64,000 nucleotides of DNA from Paenibacillus timonensis (GTDB taxonomy: Bacteria > Bacillota > Bacilli > Paenibacillales > Paenibacillaceae): NCBI RefSeq assembly GCF_009725205.1, contig NZ_WNZY01000002.1, positions 294,892-358,891 of the forward strand, in the 5' to 3' direction. This document shows positions 16,937 through 24,760 of this stretch, piece after piece (position 1 is the stretch's first letter; each line of letters begins with the position of its first letter). The notes beneath the pieces are model-generated. The model was not told the origin of the DNA and did no database searches. It worked only from the letters and a program-made list of their open reading frames with translations. A program made the position numbers and the translations under genes.

Positions 16937-17580
16937 TGACCGCAAAGTCGAAAGTGATCGCCCCGCAACTCACGGCTGATTTAACGGAAGCCAATTGGAA
17001 TGAAGTGTTGAAAGATGAGGACCATGAATTGGTTGGAGCAACGGTGGTGGGTGCGTCTTATGAACATGAGGTATTGGAAAAATGCATCCTATCCAGAGTG
17101 GTGCTCCGTGGTTGTTCTTTTGCCGGTACCGTATTCGAGCGGATCGACATGACCGATGTCGTGCTGGAAAATTGCGATTTGTCCAATGCGGTGCTGGAGA
17201 AGGCGATTATCCATCGGGTACATTTCAAGGACTGCAAGTTGACGGGACTGAATCTATCCAAGGCCAATACGGGCTCGGTGACGTTCGAACATTGCATCAT
17301 GAATTTGAGTGACTTGGTGGAGGCCTCCTTAAAACAGGTCAGATTTGAGGACTGTTCTCTCCAAAATGCGAATTTCTACGGCTCCAAGTTCAAGGAGGTC
17401 GAACTGCTGAGCTGTGATCTGAATGAGACCGATTTTAATGAGACCACTCTGAAGGGAATGGATATCAGTACGTGCACGTTTGAACGTGCGGATATTCCCA
17501 CCTATGCTTTAGCAGGCTGTACGGTTTCACCAGAGCAAGCCATCGGCTTTGCCAAACTGCTTGGCTTGATCGTAAAATAG
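16936..17580 (+). CDS. Pentapeptide-repeat protein
   Basis: The 214-residue product is built mainly of degenerate pentapeptide repeats A(N/D)LXX from about residue 35 to 195 (for example VVLENCDLSNAVLEKAIIH, TGLNLSKANTGSVTFEHC, NANFYGSKFKEVELLSCD). These repeats form a right-handed quadrilateral beta-helix; some members mimic DNA and protect gyrase (Qnr, MfpA), but most are uncharacterised. It is rich in Cys at repeat positions. The start ATG 16936 overlaps the stop of the nucleotidyltransferase gene; an immediately preceding in-frame TTG is less likely. It is the last gene before a strong terminator and so ends the transcription unit that may begin at 10776. Confidence 0.9.
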   Translation: MTAKSKVIAPQLTADLTEANWNEVLKDEDHELVGATVVGASYEHEVLEKCILSRVVLRGCSFAGTVFERIDMTDVVLENCDLSNAVLEKAIIHRVHFKDCKLTGLNLSKANTGSVTFEHCIMNLSDLVEASLKQVRFEDCSLQNANFYGSKFKEVELLSCDLNETDFNETTLKGMDISTCTFERADIPTYALAGCTVSPEQAIGFAKLLGLIVK

Positions 17581-17599
17581 AAAGTAACAAACTCAATTG

Positions 17600-17646
17600 C
17601 AAAACGCCCCACCTTGATAGAGCTATCCATAGGTTGGGGCGTTTTG
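17600..17646. terminator. Bidirectional terminator
   Basis: CAAAACGCCCCA (17600-17611) pairs with TGGGGCGTTTTG (17635-17646), with ACCT/AGGT extending the stem inward. A/T runs flank both sides, as expected between the convergent pentapeptide-repeat and tandem-GNAT genes. Confidence 0.88.
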
Positions 17647-17667
17647 CTCGGGTTTAGAGTTCCTCGA

Positions 17668-18657
17668 CTAGTAACTTCGTTCCAGTACCATCTTATAACT
17701 CCCAGGCTCGGCACGGAAACCAAGCAGATCACGATTGATGCGCAGCATCGGACCGTTCATGGAATCGTTATGTGTCCGCAAGTAAGGCACTCGGCAGCTT
17801 ACCGCCGTCTGGATCGCCAGCAGCTTCAAGGCTAGAGCGATATGGCGGCCGCGGTATTCCCGCAGCACGCCGGTGAACTCGTGGTACATCGCCTGCGTTT
17901 GCTCGTTTTGCTGCAGCGTCACGACGCCGACGTACCGTTCCCCGTCTTTGGCGATATGGATCCATTCGGGACGAACGCCGGGTTGGTCGATACTCCATTT
18001 TTTCCACTCTTCAAACCAAGGAAAACTTCCGGAGAATCCGGGGATATCCAGGTGCGTTGACCGGTACAGCTCATGCAGTTTTCGTTCGTTAGCTTCACCG
18101 GGCTCATCCGCCAATGTAACGAATTCAATCCCTGTGTTCTGGGCTGCTGAAATCGCGCCCAGCAGATTACCGCCATCGAATGTCGCCAGCTCCAGTACAG
18201 ACTCGAACGTGTGGCGTTCCCGGACGTAACCTCTGCGTTCCGCAAAAGCCAAGGAAGCGGCATCGTTATCCCTCATATAATTAGTCAGGCGACTGGCTTT
18301 GACTTCGGTAGACCAACGTTCAACTTCATTGTAAATGGCACGGCCAACGCCGTTCATTCGCTCTTCCGGCCGCACCACCAAGGTGAACATGAGCTCGCCT
18401 GGCTCCGTCCAAGGAGCGCGCCAAACATGGGCATAAGCGGCGATCTGACCCTGCGTATCTTCGGCAACCCATTTGGGATGATCCCAGCCCGTAAGCTTCC
18501 CCTCTTCGTTATAGTCCAACTGGCCCGGCGGAATTTTGGCGTCATCTTCCTCTAATAACTTCCCGGACGTCGGCTCTGATGCTATAAAGTTAATTAGTTC
18601 GGCGACCGCGTCATAATCGTCCGGTTTTCGCATTTGACGAATCGTGTACGTTATCAA
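17668..18657 (-). CDS. Tandem GNAT N-acetyltransferase
   Basis: The 329-residue product is about twice the length of a single GNAT domain. The first module (about 1-165) has LMFTLVVRPEERMNGVGRAIY as a degenerate acetyl-CoA loop (R-x-x-G-V-G) and then NDAASLAFAERRGYVRER. The second (about 170-329) has YHEFTGVLREYRGRHIALAL (R-G-R-H-I-A) and ends MLRINRDLLGFRAEPGSY, in the style of mycothiol-synthase-like double GNATs. The substrate is unknown. The start is a TTG at 18657 with GGAGG 7 nt upstream; there is no ATG that fits better. It converges with the pentapeptide gene over a shared terminator. Confidence 0.88.
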   Translation of the reverse strand: MITYTIRQMRKPDDYDAVAELINFIASEPTSGKLLEEDDAKIPPGQLDYNEEGKLTGWDHPKWVAEDTQGQIAAYAHVWRAPWTEPGELMFTLVVRPEERMNGVGRAIYNEVERWSTEVKASRLTNYMRDNDAASLAFAERRGYVRERHTFESVLELATFDGGNLLGAISAAQNTGIEFVTLADEPGEANERKLHELYRSTHLDIPGFSGSFPWFEEWKKWSIDQPGVRPEWIHIAKDGERYVGVVTLQQNEQTQAMYHEFTGVLREYRGRHIALALKLLAIQTAVSCRVPYLRTHNDSMNGPMLRINRDLLGFRAEPGSYKMVLERSY

Positions 18658-18833
18658 TCCATAACCTCCTATGTAATCGGTTCTTCTGCCATTATCTCAT
18701 GCCAATCGGTTATGAGGAGGGTAAGGTTTGGATATAAATAGAAATTCCTGATTCGAATGAGAAATCCGACTACCAGGTAAACCCGGCGGAGTTTCGAGTG
18801 AATGAATTCAACCTGTATTGCAGGAGGGTTGCT

Positions 18834-19283
18834 ATGCGATTCAAAACGAAACGAGATCCTTTGTTCACTGTTCTTTGGACGGCATTGATTTTGGTTGCGA
18901 ATCTGGTGATTCTATGGCCGTTGCTTCTCGATCCGCAAGCATTAACGTCGGGAGGACTTGTGGGGTTAATCGTACCCGATGTGCTCGTGACCGCCTTGCT
19001 GGGGTGGCTCGCGATCGGTATCTCCTACGAGATTAAAGAGGATGTGCTGCTCGTTAAGGGAGGCATGCTCCGTTCCAAAATTCGATTCGAGGAGATTACT
19101 CGGATTACGTACCATCCGAATATCTGGTTAGGGTATCGACTCATCTCCTCGCGTGATGCGATTGAAATCCACTACCGAACCGGTGTTCTTGGCAGCGTCG
19201 TTATCTCACCGGCGGATCAAGAGCGATTCATCGAAGAGCTGATTCGGCGAAATCACTCCATCCAAATTGTGGATAGCCCTTGA
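18834..19283 (+). CDS. PH-domain membrane protein (bPH_4-like)
   Basis: The 149-residue product starts with two membrane segments (LFTVLWTALILVANLVILWPLL and LIVPDVLVTALLGWLAIGI, each cited in part). A bacterial PH-like module follows (YEIKEDVLLVKGGMLRSKI, FEEITRITYHPN, DAIEIHYRTG) and ends VISPADQERFIEELIRRN. That ending is the hallmark of this small PH family in Bacilli. The function is unknown. The start at 18834 is chosen over an in-frame ATG twelve codons upstream because AGGAGG lies just before it and the upstream residues are not hydrophobic. Divergent from the tandem-GNAT gene. Confidence 0.85.
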   Translation: MRFKTKRDPLFTVLWTALILVANLVILWPLLLDPQALTSGGLVGLIVPDVLVTALLGWLAIGISYEIKEDVLLVKGGMLRSKIRFEEITRITYHPNIWLGYRLISSRDAIEIHYRTGVLGSVVISPADQERFIEELIRRNHSIQIVDSP

Positions 19284-19367
19284 GCGAAGGGAGGCAAGTC
19301 ACATCGCCGGAAATGATTTTTTGCTATGCTGGGTGAAAAGCAAGGGGAGAGAAGGTAGGCTTATCCT

Positions 19368-19835
19368 ATGGTGCATATGTCCAGTTTACTCATTCCGGCA
19401 GCGGTGTTACTCCCAAATTTGTTGTTTGTGGTTTGGCCTCCGAAGCCCATACCCGGATTGAAAGAAACCAAACAAAGCCACATTTATCAAATCGCTGAAG
19501 GCATCGGACGAGTGGGGGGCGTGGTTCTCCCTTTGTTCTCGGCGATACGCTTGGAAGGGAGCCTTGAATGGATCGCTCTCGTGATGATGCTCCTGAGCTT
19601 AGGGTTTTACGCCAGCGGCTGGATTCGCTACCTTCGGAATGAACGGGAGTATCGTTACTTATACACGTCGATGTTGGGGATTCCGGTGCCGATGGCGGTC
19701 ATGCCGGTCCTGTATTTTATGAGTGCCTCACTTCTGCTGCATTCTTATCCTCTTATGGCTTGCAGCCTAATTTTCGGGATCGGACATATACCAGCCAGCA
19801 TCCGAAGCCAACGTTCCCTCCCGAAAATAAACTAA
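19368..19835 (+). CDS. Hypothetical four-helix membrane protein
   Basis: The 155-residue product has about four hydrophobic helices: SLLIPAAVLLPNLLFVV, VGGVVLPLFSAI, WIALVMMLLSLGFYASGW, then VPMAVMPVLYFMSASLLL with a final short one near MACSLIFGIGHIPAS. I recognise no family. The start ATG 19368 is preceded by AGAGAAGG some 13 nt upstream, a modest ribosome binding site; an in-frame ATG three codons later is possible. It is separated by 84 nt from the PH-domain gene, and both may be on one transcript ending at the hairpin at 19842. Confidence 0.65.
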   Translation: MVHMSSLLIPAAVLLPNLLFVVWPPKPIPGLKETKQSHIYQIAEGIGRVGGVVLPLFSAIRLEGSLEWIALVMMLLSLGFYASGWIRYLRNEREYRYLYTSMLGIPVPMAVMPVLYFMSASLLLHSYPLMACSLIFGIGHIPASIRSQRSLPKIN

Positions 19836-19841
19836 CCTGAA

Positions 19842-19867
19842 AAGGGGCGGAAGCTCGGCCGCCCCTT
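19842..19867. terminator. Hairpin between convergent genes
   Basis: AAGGGGCGG (19842-19850) pairs with CCGCCCCTT (19859-19867). Tails on both sides are only partly T-rich, so it is a moderate terminator candidate for the membrane-protein gene and the GH16 gene. Confidence 0.65.
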
Positions 19868-19880
19868 CTAAAGCTTCTGT

Positions 19881-21131
19881 TTAATTCACCTTCGTAAACA
19901 TCCACTTCTGCGCGTCCGTGCCGTTATCCGTCCACTGTTGCACCGCTGCTCCGTCCGCCGTCGAAGCGCCGGACACATCCATCACCAAACCGCTGGCTTT
20001 GGATACCAGCTTGAAATATCCGCCGCCCGCATCAACGATACGCCAACGCTGAGCATCCGTACCATTATCCGTCCACTGCTGCAACTGCACGCCGGTGGCT
20101 GTGCTTGCGCTTGGGACATCCAGCACCTTGCCGCTGTGGATGGCTGTCAGCTTGTAATATCCATCGCCTGTGCTATCCAGACGGAAACGCTGATTGCTGG
20201 CACTATAGTTGGTCCATTGCTGTATTTTGGCCCCGTCTGCAGTGGAGACATCAACCACATCCATCACCTTACCGCTAGCTTTAGAAGCGAGGGTATAGAC
20301 TGCGCCGTTCTCAAGGGTAGGCGAAGTACCGACCTGGTCCTGATAGACGCGTACATAATCCACCAGCATTTGCGCGGGGAATGGCGTGGACCCGTCCGGG
20401 CTACCCGGCCAGTTGCCGCCGACTGCAAGATTCAACAGCAGGAAGAACGGCTTCTGAAATTCTTCCGTGTTCCCGGTTCCGTTTGCGATATAGAACTCAT
20501 TATATTGGATACCGTCCACGAACCAGCGAATATAACTCGAGTCCCATTCCACGGTGTACGTATGGAATTGAGAGAAGTCTAAATTGCCTGAAGTCCGGCC
20601 GTAAGAGGCGTATCCGTTCGCGTCCCAATGCACGGTGCCGTTAACAACCGCGTTATGGTTTACGCGTTCCATAATGTCGATTTCGCCGCAATAAGGCCAG
20701 TTAACGGAAGTGATGTTCTCGCCCAGCATCCAGAACGCCGGCCAAAGGCCTTGTCCGGTCGGAAGCTTGATCCGGGCTTCGATTTTGCCGTAAGTGAAGC
20801 TCTTTAAGCCTTGGGTTTTGATTCGCGCGGATGTGTAGTTTCTGCCTCCGTAATTTTCCTTCTGGGCGGTGATCACCAGATTGCCGCCGGTAACTTGCAG
20901 GTTTTGCGGACGATCGGTGTAATACTGGAGTTCGTTATTTCCCCAACCGTTCGTACCGGTGCCCATTTCGGGTGTCCAGTAAGCACGATTGAGAGAGGAA
21001 CCATTAAATTCGTCGCTCCAGACCAGTTTCCAGTTTGGAGCCGCGCTTGAGATTTGGGGTGCAGGCACAAAGACGACCAAGAGGGTGAGCAGCAGAAAGA
21101 GGAGAATCGGTTTACCGCGTTTTAGCATCAT
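19881..21131 (-). CDS. Secreted GH16 endo-beta-1,3(4)-glucanase with ricin-type lectin domain
   Basis: The 416-residue product has a signal peptide (basic start, hydrophobic core LLFLLLTLLVV, probable cut after SSA near residue 30). A GH16 jelly-roll domain follows (about 33-270): WSDEFNG, then the catalytic GEIDIMERV with nucleophile Glu150, Asp152 and acid/base Glu155, then VDYVRVYQD. The spacing EIDIME is the laminarinase/lichenase pattern of GH16. Residues about 285-416 form a ricin B / CBM13-like beta-trefoil with three QQW-type repeats (IQQWTNYSASNQRF, LQQWTDNGTDAQRW, VQQWTDNGTDAQKW). It probably cuts fungal, algal or plant beta-glucans outside the cell. The start at 21131 has GAAAGGAG upstream. 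Palindromic operators lie upstream at 21194-21227. Confidence 0.95.
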   Translation of the reverse strand: MMLKRGKPILLFLLLTLLVVFVPAPQISSAAPNWKLVWSDEFNGSSLNRAYWTPEMGTGTNGWGNNELQYYTDRPQNLQVTGGNLVITAQKENYGGRNYTSARIKTQGLKSFTYGKIEARIKLPTGQGLWPAFWMLGENITSVNWPYCGEIDIMERVNHNAVVNGTVHWDANGYASYGRTSGNLDFSQFHTYTVEWDSSYIRWFVDGIQYNEFYIANGTGNTEEFQKPFFLLLNLAVGGNWPGSPDGSTPFPAQMLVDYVRVYQDQVGTSPTLENGAVYTLASKASGKVMDVVDVSTADGAKIQQWTNYSASNQRFRLDSTGDGYYKLTAIHSGKVLDVPSASTATGVQLQQWTDNGTDAQRWRIVDAGGGYFKLVSKASGLVMDVSGASTADGAAVQQWTDNGTDAQKWMFTKVN

Positions 21132-21188
21132 GAATTCGCTCCTTTCAAAAATTGAATGGTTTGGGCTAACCTGCCACGTGCGATGTTC

Positions 21189-21227
21189 ATACTAAACCGG
21201 TTTCGATTATTATGATAGCGCTATCAT
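21189..21227 (-). promoter_or_regulatory. LacI/CcpA-type operators upstream of the GH16 gene
   Basis: A perfect 16-bp palindrome ATGATAGCGCTATCAT (21212-21227) differs from the catabolite-responsive element consensus at one position. A second palindrome, AAACCGGTTT, lies at 21194-21203. On the minus strand a TAGTAT -10-like hexamer (21189-21194) would place both within the promoter. LacI-family repression or carbon catabolite repression of the glucanase is inferred. Confidence 0.55.
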
Positions 21228-21340
21228 TACATAGATTACCATTTAAAGGTTAGTTTTACAACACCTATTTTGGAAGGTTTTTCAAATCGATATGGTTCTG
21301 TTATTCTTGTATCAACCCATGATAGAACGGGAGGAATCGT

Positions 21341-21847
21341 ATGGAGCTGAGGATATTGGAGGCGTCAGATGCTGTGATCTATCAGACCCTTCGTTTGAGA
21401 GGTTTGCAGGATCATCCGGAAGCTTTCGGATCAACTTACGAGCGGGAATCGGCTTTTTCGACTGACACGGTGGCGGATCGCATCAAACCCAGCGAAGACC
21501 GATTCGTGCTGGGCGCGTTCGACGAAGATGGGACGTTAACGGGCATCGTTACCTTTGTTCGGGAAAGCTCCCCCAAAGCACGGCATAAAGGAACTGTATT
21601 CGGTTTGTACGTCACGCCCGGAATGCGGGGCCAAGGAATAGGTCAGGTGCTGATGCAGGAGCTCCTATCGAGAGCTAAGCAGTTGGATGGGCTGGAACAG
21701 CTCAATCTAGCGGTCGTATCTACAAACGGGAGGGCTCTCAAACTCTACGAATCGATAGGGTTTCGGACCTACGGAACCGAGCGAAGAGCCTTGAAATGGG
21801 ACGGCAAGTATTATGACGAGGATGATATGGCGTTAAAACTGAACTGA
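21341..21847 (+). CDS. GNAT N-acetyltransferase
   Basis: The 168-residue product has the single GNAT fold: LRILEASDAVIYQTLRLRGL at the start, VFGLYVTPGMRGQGIGQVLM as the acetyl-CoA loop (R-G-Q-G-I-G), then LNLAVVSTNGRALKLYESIG and FRTYGTERRALKWDGKYYDE. This last block resembles GNATs acting on amino acids or small amines. The start ATG 21341 follows GGGAGG. It opens a co-oriented series of small genes that runs to 29,312. Substrate unknown. Confidence 0.93.
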   Translation: MELRILEASDAVIYQTLRLRGLQDHPEAFGSTYERESAFSTDTVADRIKPSEDRFVLGAFDEDGTLTGIVTFVRESSPKARHKGTVFGLYVTPGMRGQGIGQVLMQELLSRAKQLDGLEQLNLAVVSTNGRALKLYESIGFRTYGTERRALKWDGKYYDEDDMALKLN

Positions 21848-21867
21848 ATGGGGGACGGAGGATGCTA

Positions 21868-22389
21868 ATGAACACGGAACGTCTGCAGATCAGGGAATTT
21901 ATGTGGGAGGACGAGCAGGCGGTTCATGCTTATGCTTCTGATCCATTGGTGGTGGAGCATATGCTCTGGGGACCGAATTCGGAGGAAGATACGCAGGATT
22001 ATTTGAGACAAGTGATCCAAAAGCAGGAGCAACTGCCGCGGGTAGCGTATGAACTGGCAGTGGTCATCCGTGAGACCGGTCAATTGATTGGGGGGTGCGG
22101 CTTGTTCCTGGAGGGGTACAGGCAAGCCGAGCTCGGGTATTGCTTCAATCGGACATTTTGGGGGGAAGGGTACGCGACGGAAGCGGCCAAGCTCATGGTA
22201 CGCATGGGCTTCCGCGAGCTGGGACTGCACCGGATCTATGCGACCTGTCGGCCGGATAATGTGGGTTCCGCTAAAGTGATGCAAAAGCTCGGGATGCAGT
22301 ATGAAGGGCATTTTCGGGAACATCGCTGGCACAAGGGAAGTTGGCGGGATTCGTATCAGTATTCCATTTTATCAAGAGAGTTTGATTAG
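21868..22389 (+). CDS. GNAT N-acetyltransferase, RimJ/RimL type
   Basis: The 173-residue product shows NTERLQIREFMWEDEQAVHAY (in part), the YCFNRTFWGEGYATEA acetyl-CoA loop (W-G-E-G-Y-A), LGLHRIYATCRPDNVGSAKV and LGMQYEGHFREHRWHKGSW, all typical of RimJ/RimL-type enzymes. GGAGG lies immediately before an in-frame ATG at 21862, too close to use, so the ATG at 21868 with 6-nt spacing is preferred. It starts 20 nt after the previous GNAT gene and is probably co-transcribed with it. Confidence 0.92.
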   Translation: MNTERLQIREFMWEDEQAVHAYASDPLVVEHMLWGPNSEEDTQDYLRQVIQKQEQLPRVAYELAVVIRETGQLIGGCGLFLEGYRQAELGYCFNRTFWGEGYATEAAKLMVRMGFRELGLHRIYATCRPDNVGSAKVMQKLGMQYEGHFREHRWHKGSWRDSYQYSILSREFD

Positions 22390-22400
22390 GGGGATCGGGG

Positions 22401-22859
22401 ATGTCAATGCAAGCAGTCAAAGATGACCTTTTGAGCCAATTCCGCGCGTGGACAAGTTATGTCCGGGACATCGAGCCATTGGATTGGGCGAAGCCCGTTA
22501 ACGAAGGGAAGTGGTCTGTCCACGGGTTGGTCAGCCATTTGATGATGTGGGACAAATATTTCTGGGAGAGGGCTATCCAGCCCATCTCACAGGATCAGCC
22601 CCTTTCGTTGCAGGAGCTGGATTTTGACGAATTTAACCGTGAGGCCGTGGAGTTTGGGCACGCGAAATCAAAATCGGAATTAATCGAGCTTGCCGTGTAT
22701 TATCGCTGCTTGATCCTCGAGGCGATTGAGGGCATGGATGAGGCGATGCTTAACCGAACCTATGGGGAGTTTACGTTCGAATCCTATCTGCGCGATTTTA
22801 TTTGGCATGATCAGCATCATCGGAGTCAAATCGAAGAACGTAAAGCGTATCTTGTATAA
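22401..22859 (+). CDS. DinB family protein
   Basis: The 152-residue product has the DinB four-helix-bundle pattern: FRAWTSYVRDIEPLDW, GKWSVHGLVSHLMMWDKYF with the first metal His, and WHDQHHRSQIEERK with the second pair of His near the C-terminus. DinB/YfiT proteins bind a divalent metal and include thiol-dependent transferases such as BstA and BshB2-partner enzymes; this one's substrate is unknown. The ribosome binding site is GGGGGATCGGGG. It lies 11 nt after the preceding GNAT gene. Confidence 0.88.
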   Translation: MSMQAVKDDLLSQFRAWTSYVRDIEPLDWAKPVNEGKWSVHGLVSHLMMWDKYFWERAIQPISQDQPLSLQELDFDEFNREAVEFGHAKSKSELIELAVYYRCLILEAIEGMDEAMLNRTYGEFTFESYLRDFIWHDQHHRSQIEERKAYLV

Positions 22860-22881
22860 AAAAAGAATCGGAAGGTGAGAC

Positions 22882-23409
22882 ATGAAACTCGCCTTAAAGA
22901 GATTATTCGCTTACTGGATTGATTTCATGCTGCTGGCTGCCGTTTTGGTCGCTTTGCAGGGGCTGGTGAACGCTGTGTCTTCCGGCTTTCCCTTTGCCTA
23001 TTTCGACAAGGGGATCGAAGTTGAGCTCTGGGTGCTGGGTACGATGTCTTTGCCCGTATGGGGTTACTTCATCCTGATGGAGCGACGTTATGGACAGACG
23101 CTCGGCAAAAAATGTCTGGGTTTGCGCGTCACGGACGATCAAGGCAAGCCCATCCATGTTGGGCAGGCTTTGGTCAGAACGGCGGTGCGTCTGTTTCCCT
23201 GGGAAATGACCCATGCGATCATCCTGGTGCCCGAACCCTGGTGGAGTGTGGAAATACCGGCCCACCCGGGCTGGATTTACCTGCCTAACGGTATCCTGTT
23301 GATTTATCTTGTGATATTATTTTCCACTAAGGGAAACCAGACTTGCCACGACGTTGTCGCCGGCACGAAAGTGATCGAAAGAGCGGAGAGAAGGAGAGAT
23401 AACCGATGA
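22882..23409 (+). CDS. RDD family membrane protein
   Basis: The 175-residue product has the RDD pattern: LKRLFAYWIDFMLLAAVLV (the conserved Arg and Asp around helix 1), MSLPVWGYFILMERRYGQTLGKK with the conserved helix end, VTDDQGKPIHVGQALVRTAVRL, and a last hydrophobic stretch LPNGILLIYLVILFS before QTCHDVVAGTKVI. RDD proteins are small polytopic membrane proteins, some acting in Na+/H+ transport, mostly uncharacterised. The stop overlaps the next gene by 4 nt (ATGA). A second RDD domain occurs fused to VanZ at 57,888. Confidence 0.9.
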   Translation: MKLALKRLFAYWIDFMLLAAVLVALQGLVNAVSSGFPFAYFDKGIEVELWVLGTMSLPVWGYFILMERRYGQTLGKKCLGLRVTDDQGKPIHVGQALVRTAVRLFPWEMTHAIILVPEPWWSVEIPAHPGWIYLPNGILLIYLVILFSTKGNQTCHDVVAGTKVIERAERRRDNR

Positions 23410-23975
23410 AGTATTTCAAGAAACTGGAGGGATCCAGGTTGTATCTGTCCCCCGTGAATCCAGAAGACGTAGAGACCTATACCCGGTGGATCAATGATCT
23501 TTCCGTGTCTGTCAGACTGGGGAGTTCCAGAGAAGTGTTTGGGCTGCAACGGGAACAGGGCTTGCTGGAGGACATGGTCAAAGAGGGCCAAAATTTTGCG
23601 ATCGTTCGGATGGACGATGACCAACTGCTTGGGAATTGCTCCTTGTTTGCGATGGACTCGATTCGCAGGGTCGCGGAGGTCGGGATCTTCTTGGGTGATG
23701 AGGACCAACGTGGGCAGGGTTATGGAACCGAGGCGTTGCAGCTCATTTGCGAATACGGGTTCAAAATCTTGAATCTCAACAATATCATGCTGCGCGTATT
23801 TGAGTTCAATCAACCGGCCATCCGATGTTACGAAAAAGCCGGGTTCCGCGTTTTCGGCCGCCGATCGCAAAGCTATTATATGAATGATACGTACTTCGAT
23901 GAGATTTATATGGAAATGCTGCGGAGCGATTGCAAGACCACCTATCTGGATGCCAAGCTGCCCCGACGCAACTAA
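23406..23975 (+). CDS. GNAT N-acetyltransferase, RimJ/RimL type
   Basis: The 189-residue product has GSRLYLSPVNPEDVETYTRW, VGIFLGDEDQRGQGYGTEAL (acetyl-CoA loop R-G-Q-G-Y-G), LNNIMLRVFEFNQPAIRCY and KAGFRVFGRRSQSYYMNDTY, the usual pattern of aminoglycoside- and SpeG-like GNATs. It is translationally coupled to the RDD gene. The substrate is not predictable. A GC-rich hairpin follows the stop codon. Confidence 0.92.
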   Translation: MKYFKKLEGSRLYLSPVNPEDVETYTRWINDLSVSVRLGSSREVFGLQREQGLLEDMVKEGQNFAIVRMDDDQLLGNCSLFAMDSIRRVAEVGIFLGDEDQRGQGYGTEALQLICEYGFKILNLNNIMLRVFEFNQPAIRCYEKAGFRVFGRRSQSYYMNDTYFDEIYMEMLRSDCKTTYLDAKLPRRN

Positions 23976-23995
23976 CATCCCATAGTACTTCAAGA

Positions 23996-24030
23996 CGACC
24001 CGGCCTTCCTGTGTGCGACGAGCCGGGTCG
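23996..24030. other. Intergenic stem-loop
   Basis: CGACCCGGC (23996-24004) pairs with GCCGGGTCG (24022-24030) over a 17-nt loop. No T tract follows, so it may be an RNA stability or processing element between the GNAT and kinase genes, not a terminator. Confidence 0.55.
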
Positions 24031-24050
24031 AACTCTATACGGAGGGGAAG

Positions 24051-24620
24051 ATGGTGCAGATGAAGTTTGTGATTATATTTGGCCCGCAGGCGGTAGGAAA
24101 GATGACGGTAGGCCAAGAGCTGGAGAAGCTTACTGGACTGAAGTTATTTCATAATCATATGACGATTGAGCTGGTCTCGCATTTTTTTGATTATGGGTCT
24201 CCCGCCGGCAAACGGCTGGTTGGTTTGTTTCGGGAGGAAATCTTTGAAGAGGTAGCGAAAAGTGACTTGCCCGGGCTGATTTTTACCTATGTCTGGGCGT
24301 TTGACCTCCCGTCTGACCGGGAATATGTTGAACATATCCGCCGGATTTTTGAATCCCAGGGCGGTGAAGTGTTCTACGTTGAATTGGAGGCCGATCTGGA
24401 GGAACGGCTGATCCGCAACCGCGATCCGCATCGTCTGCTGCATAAGGCAAGTAAAAGAAATCTGGCGCGCTCCGAAAGGGATCTACTTCAAACCATGGAG
24501 AAACATCGATTGAACTCCTTGGACGGCGAGATAGGAGAAGCTAATTACATCAAAATCAACAATACCGCCTGTTCCCCGGACGAGGTGGCAAGAATCATCC
24601 AGGAGCGGTTTCAGCTATAA
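24051..24620 (+). CDS. P-loop nucleotide kinase-like protein
   Basis: The 189-residue product starts with MKFVIIFGPQAVGKMTVGQE, a Walker A variant GPQAVGKMT, as in shikimate and cytidylate kinase-like AAA proteins. LFHNHMTIEL and FREEIFEEVAKSDLPGLIFT are typical of a small family in Bacilli. FYVELEADLEERLIRNRDPH supplies an Arg-rich lid region. It likely phosphorylates a small molecule; the substrate is unknown. GGAGGGG precedes ATG 24051; an in-frame ATG three codons later is the alternative. No membrane segment. Confidence 0.82.
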   Translation: MVQMKFVIIFGPQAVGKMTVGQELEKLTGLKLFHNHMTIELVSHFFDYGSPAGKRLVGLFREEIFEEVAKSDLPGLIFTYVWAFDLPSDREYVEHIRRIFESQGGEVFYVELEADLEERLIRNRDPHRLLHKASKRNLARSERDLLQTMEKHRLNSLDGEIGEANYIKINNTACSPDEVARIIQERFQL

Positions 24621-24760
24621 TCGTGTTGAAGCTCCCCTCTCATTGAAATGTAGAGATAAACGCAAGAAATGTTCGGGTTTTAATACAAGGATGTGTTTCG
24701 CGAGGCGGAACATCGGCCATGAGAACAGAGGCATGAGAACGAATCGACTTGGAGGACAAC

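Noticed and set aside
10776..17580. Complete BREX system
   Set aside because: Only BrxD-like and BrxHI-like parts are present. No PglX methylase, PglZ, PglY/BrxC or PglW kinase was found on either strand in the window.
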